This document shows, in pieces, positions 26,155 to 32,513 of a DNA stretch of 48,637 bases. Origin of the DNA: Oscillospiraceae bacterium. Lineage in GTDB: Bacteria > Bacillota > Clostridia > Oscillospirales > SIG627. Location of the stretch: assembly GCA_034925865.1 (NCBI GenBank), contig JAYFRN010000018.1:1-48637 (forward strand), written 5' to 3'. How positions within the stretch are numbered: the first letter of the stretch is position 1; each line of letters begins with the position of its first letter. Both the position numbers and the translations under genes were made by a program. A model generated the notes under the pieces. The model did no database searches and was not told the origin of the DNA. It saw nothing but the letters and a program-made list of their open reading frames with translations.

Positions 26155-26754
26155 TTATGTTCTTCTCGCTTCTCTCAACACGGGCTGCATCTGTATTTTA
26201 TCGAAAGCAAGCTCGCACGCCTCTGGAATCAACGTGAAATCCGCCATTGCGCTGGTGGGCTTTTTAACCGGATCGTCCTGGTAAAACGGTACGAAAAACA
26301 CGTTTTTTGTGTTGATAAGCGAGGCTATGCTTTTAGCGCTGGCTGAAAGCGCGTCGTTTGTGGATATTGCAATCAGCACGGGTCTGTCGTTGCGAAGATG
26401 AGCCTTGAAAGCCATTGTCACCGGCGTATCTGTTATTCCGGCTGCCAGCTTTCCTAAAGTATTTCCTGTGCATGGAGCAATGATAAGCAGATCCAATAGC
26501 CTTTTCGGACCGATAGGCTCTGCTTCACTGATGGTTTTTATTATGTTTTTTCCGGTGGCGGAGCGTAAGAATTCAAGAGTTTCGGATGATTTAATGAATC
26601 TTGTGTCCGTTGCGGATACCGATTCCGAAACTATCGGCGTCAATTCGTAAATTTTCGCGAGTGTTTCAACAACCGGAAACACTTTTGAAAACGTACAGAA
26701 TGAACCTGTTACCGCAAAGCCTACCGCCCGCCTTTCACTTCTTTGTTCGTTCAT
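26155..26754 (-). CDS. spoVFB: Dipicolinate synthase subunit B
   Basis: Flavoprotein-like subunit of the enzyme that makes dipicolinic acid for the spore core, in the mother cell. It has 199 residues. The N terminus AVGFAVTGSFCTFSKV is the nucleotide-binding start, and APCTGNTLGKLAAGITDTPV and NDRPVLIAISTNDALS are typical SpoVFB blocks. GGAAAGG precedes the ATG. It lies 106 bases after spoVFA on the same strand, an unusually wide gap for this pair, containing small hairpins (for example CCGCC at 26776-26780 with GGCGG at 26792-26796). In Bacillus the pair is sigma-K controlled. Confidence 0.93.
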   Translation of the reverse strand: MNEQRSERRAVGFAVTGSFCTFSKVFPVVETLAKIYELTPIVSESVSATDTRFIKSSETLEFLRSATGKNIIKTISEAEPIGPKRLLDLLIIAPCTGNTLGKLAAGITDTPVTMAFKAHLRNDRPVLIAISTNDALSASAKSIASLINTKNVFFVPFYQDDPVKKPTSAMADFTLIPEACELAFDKIQMQPVLREARRT

Positions 26755-26860
26755 TTATATGACCATGCCTTTCCGCCGAACCGCATACTTTTTGGCGGTT
26801 ATGGCTTGCCGAGATTGCGGATGTATAAACCGCAAAGGCAAAAATTGCTGATTGAAAGAT

Positions 26861-27706
26861 TTATCTTTCAAGCTTATACCTTTCTATCGCATGCGCTATA
26901 TATCCTGCTGCTGTTCTTGGCGCGAATTTACCCGGCAGCGAATGAGCGAATACGACTCTGACGCTGTTTTTTTCCGCAGAAACGGCGTCAATATTATCTT
27001 TTCCGCTTGCAAGTTCAAAATAGATCGCGCTTTTTTTAAATGAAGACACAATCTGCTCTGATATTATATGAAACGACGGTATCGTGTTAATAATAATATC
27101 AAAATCCGAAATCGCATTCGAAGACGGATCAGGCGGGAATTTCATCGTGCCAAATCCTGCTTCGGCTGCGGATATCAGTGCCGCATCGTTTCTGGCACAC
27201 ATCCATAAGCGCTTTGGTATTCGGTAAAACAGCTTAAGAACGGCTTGCGCGACTCTGCCGGAGCCGAATACGAGCACAGATGCGTCGGACAACAGAAAAT
27301 CTGTTTCTTTGATAACAAGAGAGAGAATGCCTTCCGCCGTCGGAATAGCGTTCAGCTTCGAAAATTCATCATCTTCCAAAAGCGGAAAAAAGTCGCATTC
27401 AGATCTGGATAGAATATTCTCCGCTTCGCTGCATAACTTTCCGCCTACGACAAGCGAGTGCGGACAGATATCCGAAAGCACCGCGCATTGAATTGCCGGC
27501 TCTGAGGCGAAAGGCAGAATGACGGTACACGGAACCGTGATCTCCGCGGCGGAATGAATCGGGCGAGCGTATTCCGAAACAAAGTTACAGCTCCAGAGAT
27601 ACACGGTTTTTCCGGCTTTTGAGAGCAGTTCCGCGAGAAAAGAATATCTCAGATCATTGCCGCAAATTATGTACGGCGAAGAAAAGCCTGTTTTATTCAA
27701 ATACAT
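26861..27706 (-). CDS. spoVFA: Dipicolinate synthase subunit A
   Basis: NAD(P)-binding subunit of dipicolinate synthase, of 281 residues. Markers are NAIPTAEGILSLVI, the Rossmann motif VLVFGSGRVAQAVL (most SpoVFA proteins have a GYGR form here), FDIIINTIPS and a SLPGKFAPRTAAGYIAHAI ending. Ribosome binding site GAGGTGAT. Together with spoVT this makes a functional spore programme likely. Neighbouring asd/dapA genes, often beside spoVF in Bacillus, are absent. The upstream region holds palindromic repeat copy C; no convincing sigma-K promoter could be picked. Confidence 0.92.
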   Translation of the reverse strand: MYLNKTGFSSPYIICGNDLRYSFLAELLSKAGKTVYLWSCNFVSEYARPIHSAAEITVPCTVILPFASEPAIQCAVLSDICPHSLVVGGKLCSEAENILSRSECDFFPLLEDDEFSKLNAIPTAEGILSLVIKETDFLLSDASVLVFGSGRVAQAVLKLFYRIPKRLWMCARNDAALISAAEAGFGTMKFPPDPSSNAISDFDIIINTIPSFHIISEQIVSSFKKSAIYFELASGKDNIDAVSAEKNSVRVVFAHSLPGKFAPRTAAGYIAHAIERYKLER

Positions 27707-27798
27707 ATCACCTCTTGGGCATTTGAGCGTATATTATAAAACGACAATAGAATAATTGTTTTATGCTTATTCAAAAAGTTATATATCAAAGGTTTTTA

Positions 27799-27905
27799 TT
27801 ATTAAAATTGCATTTAAATAAGCCTTGTTTTATAAAAGAGAAAAGCTCATATACCAGAGACTTTTCTCTCTTTGAGCGGTAATTATTTAAATGCCGAGTT
27901 AATAA
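27799..27905 (+). repeat. Palindromic MITE-like repeat, copy C
   Basis: A 107-bp element and one of the two best copies. The left end TTATTAAAATTGCATTTAAA and right end ATTTAAATGCCGAGTTAATAA-type arms are inverted repeats. The inner arms AAAAGAGAAAAGCTC and GAGACTTTTCTCTCTTT enclose a short loop. It lies between spoVFA and the zinc-ribbon gene, in a 385-base gap that otherwise holds only the terminator at 28024-28060. Confidence 0.85.
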
Positions 27906-28023
27906 CAATAATGTACAGCGAGATATATTTGCCGCCTCAATAAAACAATTACATGTTGCATTATATGACGGTTGGCTTGGTGTGTTGAAAAAAGTGAGAA
28001 TACAGAAAACATAATATAAAATA

Positions 28024-28060
28024 AAAAAGCCGGCTTTTCATTTTGAAAAGCCGGCTTTTT
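28024..28060 (-). terminator. Terminator of the zinc-ribbon genes
   Basis: AAAAAGCCGGCTTTTC (28024-28039), loop ATTTT, GAAAAGCCGGCTTTTT (28045-28060). A perfect 16-bp stem with T-runs on both strands, so it could work in both directions. Confidence 0.92.
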
Positions 28061-28091
28061 AATATAAAAGCGGTTTTATACAAATATGTAA

Positions 28092-28541
28092 TTATTTAAT
28101 AAGGACAAGGCTTCCGATGAGCGGAAGGGGCTTTGTGGAGCCTTTGACAGGTGAGATTATGCCAAGAATTTGATAAACAAACGCAGCGGTCCATAATACA
28201 GCTGGGATGATAAATGTCCAAACAAGAATTGACGCAATCACATACATAAATAATATTAACAGTGCGTTGTTGGCGTGGAACTTTCCGTATGCGGTTTTAG
28301 GATCTGAAACTAGCGGAAGGAAGAAAAGGAATGGGAAAATATACATTAATATAGCAATTACTTTTCCGGCCTCTACATCTGCCTTAGGGAAGAAAACTTC
28401 CGGTGCGGCCTGCTGTGCGCCAGCCTGCTGATATTGGTTCTGATATTGATTTTTGTTTTGGTTTGCGTTGGCGGGATCACAGGCGGCGCAATATTCTTTG
28501 CCGTCTTCTATCTGGGTTCCGCATTTTGAGCAAAATGCCAT
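28092..28541 (-). CDS. Zinc-ribbon membrane protein (149 residues)
   Basis: The N terminus MAFCSKCGTQIEDGKEYCAAC is a zinc ribbon with ligands C4, C7, C18 and C21. A Gln/Asn-rich linker (about 24-50) leads to two or three membrane helices (IAILMYIFPFLFFLPLV, ILFMYVIASILVW, VLWTAAFVYQILGII). The membrane part resembles small DUF4870-like proteins. Function unknown. AGGAGG lies 10 bases before the ATG. It follows a similar gene by 60 bases and is closed by a strong terminator, so the two form an operon. Confidence 0.85.
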   Translation of the reverse strand: MAFCSKCGTQIEDGKEYCAACDPANANQNKNQYQNQYQQAGAQQAAPEVFFPKADVEAGKVIAILMYIFPFLFFLPLVSDPKTAYGKFHANNALLILFMYVIASILVWTFIIPAVLWTAAFVYQILGIISPVKGSTKPLPLIGSLVLIK

Positions 28542-28601
28542 AGTGAAAATTCCTCCTAAATAATATTTACTTAAAAATGGAACAGTGAATGCAGTCAGAT
28601 T

Positions 28602-29057
28602 TTAATAATATGAGTATCCGCCGTTCATTATATTATCCAAATAAGGAGTTATAAATGCGACGATGCTGGCGCTTGCTACCAGGGAGATAATTACCCCAAT
28701 AGCTGTAATGATCAGAGAATAAAACAACAATCCCCTCGAAAAGCGCTTCCTGTTTTCATTGGTGCCCGAGAAGCAAAAGACGATCAGGAAGATAAATCCG
28801 ATGCAGGGAAGGCTGTACAGGAAAAAGAGCCCTATATATTGTCCGACGGACATGAGTGAAAACGGGCTGCCTTCCGGAGGAACAGCATTGTTATACGGAG
28901 CTTGCTGATATGGCGGAGGTGCGAATGTGTTGTTTTGCTGAGTATTTGCTTGTTGATTTTGCTTTTCCTGTGCCGGTTTTTTAACTTCAGCACCGCAGGA
29001 TGTGCAAAATTTTACATCATCAGGTATCTGTGCGCCACAGGCTGTACAAAAGGCCAT
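28602..29057 (-). CDS. Zinc-ribbon membrane protein (151 residues)
   Basis: Paralogue-like partner of the next gene. MAFCTACGAQIPDDVKFCTSCG is a zinc ribbon (C4, C7, C18, C21). A Gln/Asn/Pro linker is followed by two membrane segments (IGLFFLYSLPCIGFIFLIVF, GLLFYSLIITAIGVIISLV). The start at 29057 is set by AAAGGAG 8-10 bases upstream; an upstream ATG (29078) has no site. A clear promoter precedes it. Function unknown; such proteins may sense or organise membrane processes, but nothing here shows it. Confidence 0.85.
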   Translation of the reverse strand: MAFCTACGAQIPDDVKFCTSCGAEVKKPAQEKQNQQANTQQNNTFAPPPYQQAPYNNAVPPEGSPFSLMSVGQYIGLFFLYSLPCIGFIFLIVFCFSGTNENRKRFSRGLLFYSLIITAIGVIISLVASASIVAFITPYLDNIMNGGYSYY

Positions 29058-29092
29058 GTAAGAACTCCTTTCAAACATGAATTAATGATAAT

Positions 29093-29121
29093 ATTATATC
29101 AGTAATTGGACAGATTGTAAA
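29093..29121 (-). promoter_or_regulatory. Sigma-A-type promoter of the two zinc-ribbon genes
   Basis: On the minus strand: TTTACA (29116-29121), 17-base spacer, TATAAT (29093-29098) preceded by TGA. Confidence 0.75.
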
Positions 29122-29177
29122 CGGAAAAAGGCAAAAAAATTATAATAATCCAAAAATTGTTCAAGATATATATACAA

Positions 29178-29768
29178 TTAATTCGTGATTTGTAAATTAA
29201 AGTTAATATTTACCGAAAATTGCCGTAAGATGTCAATATGGCTGACGATGATAACAAGCGATGATTTTGAAAAAGACTGCAGCTCGTTCATTACGACCTT
29301 TGCCGAATCCAAATCCAGCCCGGCAAAAGGCTCGTCAGCAAGCAGAATATCTCCTCCGAATAATATTGCCCGGGCGCAAGAGACGCGCCTTGCCATTCCT
29401 CCGGAAAGCTCGTCCGGATATAGCTTTTTTGATTCATAAATACCTAATCGTGTCAGCAGACCGTCGGCGGCTTTGACTGAAAAGCTTTTTTGCTCCGGCT
29501 GTATGCCAAGCATAATATTATCATATACGTTAAGCCAGGGAAAAAGACGTGCGTCTTGAAAAATATATGTGATTCTTTTGCCGTCAAAGCCGATAAGCGA
29601 GCCGGAATCAGGCTTCATCAAGCCTGATATTATATTCATAAGCGTGGTTTTGCCGCTTCCGGAAGGCCCTGATACAGTGACTATTCCCTTATCGGGCAGT
29701 TCTGCAGTAATATTCGCAAGCACTCTTTTACCATCGAAGGATTTTGATATATTGATCAGCTTGTACAT
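29178..29768 (-). CDS. ABC importer ATPase, NitT/TauT (SsuB-like) type
   Basis: ATP-binding subunit of 196 residues. Walker A is GPSGSGKTT, the Q-loop is FQDARLFPWLNV (typical of nitrate/sulfonate/taurine importers), the signature LSGGMARRVS, and Walker B ILLADEPFAGLD with SHI as switch. It is shorter than the usual ~250 residues at the C terminus. ATG 29768 lies one base after the permease stop; a TTG at 29777 overlapping that stop is also possible and closer to the AAAGG site. It is the last gene of the crp-ABC operon. Confidence 0.88.
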   Translation of the reverse strand: MYKLINISKSFDGKRVLANITAELPDKGIVTVSGPSGSGKTTLMNIISGLMKPDSGSLIGFDGKRITYIFQDARLFPWLNVYDNIMLGIQPEQKSFSVKAADGLLTRLGIYESKKLYPDELSGGMARRVSCARAILFGGDILLADEPFAGLDLDSAKVVMNELQSFSKSSLVIIVSHIDILRQFSVNINFNLQITN

Positions 29769-29769
29769 A

Positions 29770-30567
29770 TTATTCAATGCCGCCTTTCATCCCGCGAAGA
29801 TTTTTACGCGATGATCTGAGAACATACTTCAGAAGCTTTTCCAAAGCAAGGCTTATTAGAATGATAGTGAGCGTCCACGCGAACATATCGTCTGTTTCAA
29901 GATAAAGCTTTGATTCGTATAAATAACGTCCGATCGAAGAGCGCGGAGTACACAGCACCTCCGCCGCTATTCCCGCCTTCCATGCGAGCCCGATTGCTGT
30001 CATCGAACCGGAAATGAAGTAAGGCTTAACCGCGGGCAACACAAGGAGCTTCAATTTCCGTGAGCCTTTAAGTTTGAAAATATTCGCGGTTTCAATTAAT
30101 GAGACCGGTATTGCTTCAATACCGACTCGAACCTGTGAATATACTATCGGGACAACCATCAGCATGCTTGTAATGACAGGGATAAATCCGGTTTTAAATA
30201 ATACGAGCGTGATAATGATAAAAGACGCGACAGGCGTCGCTCTGATAATCGTAAGAACAGGAGAAAAGAGGACATCGGCTGCGGCGCTTTTGACGCAGAA
30301 CGCGGCGAGCGCCGCGCCGGCGACGGTGCCGGCGATATATCCGCATAGAATTCTGAATACGGATAACGCAACCGATGAATAAAAAGCTTCTTTGCTTAAA
30401 AGAGCAAAAAAGCTTTTTATAATTAAGTGAGGCATGGGAAGAATAAGCTCGTTATTTAATATAAGAGCGCACAAATACCAAAGCCCGGTCCAAAAAACGA
30501 GCGAAATCACAGCTTTTGCAAATATGTTCAGGCTTTTTATTTTATTTTTTATAGAAGAAGTCGTCAT
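29770..30567 (-). CDS. ABC importer permease, NitT/TauT (SsuC-like) type
   Basis: A 265-residue membrane protein with about six helices and the EAA loop (EAIPVSLIETANIFKLKGSRKLKLLVLPAVKPY) that docks to the ATPase. GGAGG is 12 bases before the ATG and lies inside the end of the binding-protein gene; the two genes overlap by 26 bases. Substrate cannot be deduced; family members carry sulfonates, taurine, nitrate or pyrimidine precursors. Confidence 0.9.
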   Translation of the reverse strand: MTTSSIKNKIKSLNIFAKAVISLVFWTGLWYLCALILNNELILPMPHLIIKSFFALLSKEAFYSSVALSVFRILCGYIAGTVAGAALAAFCVKSAAADVLFSPVLTIIRATPVASFIIITLVLFKTGFIPVITSMLMVVPIVYSQVRVGIEAIPVSLIETANIFKLKGSRKLKLLVLPAVKPYFISGSMTAIGLAWKAGIAAEVLCTPRSSIGRYLYESKLYLETDDMFAWTLTIILISLALEKLLKYVLRSSRKNLRGMKGGIE

Positions 30568-31582
30568 TAGGTAGGCTCCCTCCGACGGAGCTGACGTTAG
30601 CGGCGTATAAAATCTCTAAAAATTTATTAACGGTTGTTTTCATTTCATCACCGTCTATATAGCAGATGTTGCAGTTGGGTATGGCTTTTTTCGCGAGAGC
30701 GGCCTTCGGCACGATACCGTATTCCTCAATCGCAAGAGCTGCTCCGTCCGTGTCTGAATTGGTATATTCGACGGAAGCCTTATATGCCGCGAGAAACGCG
30801 TCCACAGCGTCCTTGTGCTTATCAAGAAATTCGCTGCGGACCACTATACAGCCCTGAGCCTGAGTAATGCCGTTTGTTGTTTTGCCCCATTCGTCATTGA
30901 GGTCGAGCGCTATTCTCAGGGCGCTGTTTCCGCTCAAAGCGGTCGTGACATTCGGCTCTGGAAGCATTGCGATATCAACTTCGCCGGCGGTAATGAGAGT
31001 GGTGAGCTCAGTATGATCGGCTTTCCAGACAATAGTGACGTCTTTATCGGGATCAATTCCGTTTTCGTACAAAATATATCTGAGGACATATTCCGGAGTC
31101 GAGGCTTGTCCGCTTGCGTAAATTGTCTTTCCCTTAAGATCGGCAACGGAATTTATAGTATTTCCGTTTTCAAGAAGATACATGACGCCGAGTGTGTTTA
31201 AAGCCGCAATTTTAATTTTTCCTTTCATTTTTGAATAAAGCACGGACGCGAGATTTACAGGCAGAGCGGCTATGTCGCATGCGCCTTTGATCAGATTGGC
31301 GTTAACTTGATCCGGCGTGGCGGCGATGGTGAAGTTATATTTATCGGTATATTTCCCTGCATCATTATCCTTCATCATTTTTGCCATACCCATTCCGGTA
31401 GGACCCTTGAGTGTCATGATGTTTATTTCTGTGACGGCCGGAGCTTCCGTTCCGGTTTGTGTCTGCGTTCCGGTTTGCGTTTGCGGCTTTTCCGCGGGAG
31501 AGCATGAAGCGAGAACCATCGATACCGATAGTATCACGGCAAAAAGGACGGCAAGCAGCTTTTTCGGTTTAAATTGTTTCAT
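30542..31582 (-). CDS. ABC importer substrate-binding lipoprotein
   Basis: A protein of 346 residues with a lipoprotein signal peptide (KKLLAVLFAVILSVSMV) and lipobox LASC, modified at C27. A threonine/glutamine repeat linker (TQTGTQTQTGTE) separates the anchor from the binding domain. The domain resembles NMT1/SsuA proteins: GMGMAKMM, ACDIAALPVNLASVLY, DLKGKTIYASG, TPEYVLRYILYENGIDPDKDV, and GEVDIAMLPEPNVT. The extracellular ligand is unknown. It follows the Crp-like regulator by 70 bases without a visible terminator, so the regulator probably controls this importer. Confidence 0.92.
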   Translation of the reverse strand: MKQFKPKKLLAVLFAVILSVSMVLASCSPAEKPQTQTGTQTQTGTEAPAVTEINIMTLKGPTGMGMAKMMKDNDAGKYTDKYNFTIAATPDQVNANLIKGACDIAALPVNLASVLYSKMKGKIKIAALNTLGVMYLLENGNTINSVADLKGKTIYASGQASTPEYVLRYILYENGIDPDKDVTIVWKADHTELTTLITAGEVDIAMLPEPNVTTALSGNSALRIALDLNDEWGKTTNGITQAQGCIVVRSEFLDKHKDAVDAFLAAYKASVEYTNSDTDGAALAIEEYGIVPKAALAKKAIPNCNICYIDGDEMKTTVNKFLEILYAANVSSVGGSLPNDDFFYKK

Positions 31583-31652
31583 TTTAATTAATCAGACCTT
31601 TCAGTGATTTGAAATCAAAAATTCAAAATATAAAATGAAATGGAATAACAGC

Positions 31653-32315
31653 CTACATTCTGTCATGGCTCTCCTGTTCAAGCAGTCTGATGCTTCCGCC
31701 GGACACAGAGATCATTCCGGCCGATTTGAGCCTGTCCAGCTCACGGTAAAGCGAGCTTCTTCCCATTCCGAGAGCTTTTGCCAGCGCGGAAAAGCTTTTG
31801 ACTTCGACAATACCGTTTACGGACGATGAAGCAAGCTGTTTGTAAAGCCTTACTGACAGCTCGCCCGTGAAACAGGCGATCCTCTTGTTTAAAAACCGTA
31901 TCTTTTCGGAGAGAAACATGATATAATTTTTTGCTTTTATCTCATCGGAAACAATCATGTTTTCTGCATACCCGGGCTTGATGCAGACGACCGAAACCTG
32001 CCCGCGGGCGCGGATTACCGTAATAAAATCCTCCGCGTTTCCGAAAAGAGATACCGCGCCGAACATCGCTCCCTGAGAAAGCGTATTGAGCAGCACTTTT
32101 TCGCGTCCGTCGTATATGTCAGCCTGTCCTGATAGAATTATTCCCAACATTGCATTTTCACATCCGCATTTGTATATCTGCTCGCCCGATAAAAACGAAG
32201 CGAAGCCGCATTCCGCGGACGAGACCGATGCAATTATAGAATCGTCTTCGATTCCTCTGAAAAGCCGGCACACACGCAGACCGGGAAGATATGTTGAAGC
32301 TAATTCTTTATCCAT
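31653..32315 (-). CDS. Crp/Fnr-family transcription regulator
   Basis: A 220-residue regulator. Residues ~10-125 form a cNMP-binding-type beta roll (LSGEQIYKCGCENAMLGIILSGQADIY, SQGAMFGAVSLFG). The C-terminal winged helix is FSALAKALGMGRSSLYRELDRLKSAGMI. The Arg-Ser pocket needed for cAMP is not evident and no Fnr-type four-cysteine set is present, so the effector is unknown; C36, C50 and C52 are possible sensors. First gene of a four-gene operon with an ABC importer. An 18-bp palindrome covers its transcription start, suggesting autorepression. Confidence 0.9.
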   Translation of the reverse strand: MDKELASTYLPGLRVCRLFRGIEDDSIIASVSSAECGFASFLSGEQIYKCGCENAMLGIILSGQADIYDGREKVLLNTLSQGAMFGAVSLFGNAEDFITVIRARGQVSVVCIKPGYAENMIVSDEIKAKNYIMFLSEKIRFLNKRIACFTGELSVRLYKQLASSSVNGIVEVKSFSALAKALGMGRSSLYRELDRLKSAGMISVSGGSIRLLEQESHDRM

Positions 32316-32335
32316 TCATTTTTACCTTTTGATAA

Positions 32336-32353
32336 GTGTCCCAAATGGGACAC
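32336..32353. promoter_or_regulatory. Palindromic operator over the start point of the Crp/Fnr operon
   Basis: GTGTCCCA-AA-TGGGACAC: two perfect 8-bp arms with a 2-base centre. The predicted start point (about 32351) falls inside it, so a bound protein would block transcription. The Crp-like product is the obvious candidate (inference). Confidence 0.75.
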
Positions 32354-32357
32354 ATTA

Positions 32358-32386
32358 ATAATAGCACAGCTCCGAGCAAATGTCAA
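32358..32386 (-). promoter_or_regulatory. Sigma-A promoter of the Crp/Fnr-ABC importer operon
   Basis: On the minus strand: consensus TTGACA (32381-32386), 17-base spacer, TATTAT (32358-32363) with TGC in front. Near-consensus, so strong unless repressed. Confidence 0.85.
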
Positions 32387-32456
32387 CAGTCGTTATCCCT
32401 TTTTGGCATTTTGTTGAAAATCAAGTAAAATATAATCAAAATTAATAAGCTGTTCA

Positions 32457-32484
32457 TAGACAATATATTATAAAAATGTATAAT
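32457..32484 (+). promoter_or_regulatory. Candidate promoter of the fused ABC transporter gene
   Basis: TAGACA (32457-32462), 16-base spacer, TATAAT (32479-32484). Start near 32491, about 23 bases before the TTG codon. Confidence 0.5.
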
Positions 32485-32513
32485 AACAAAATACTGTTTC
32501 GGAGGTTAAAAAC

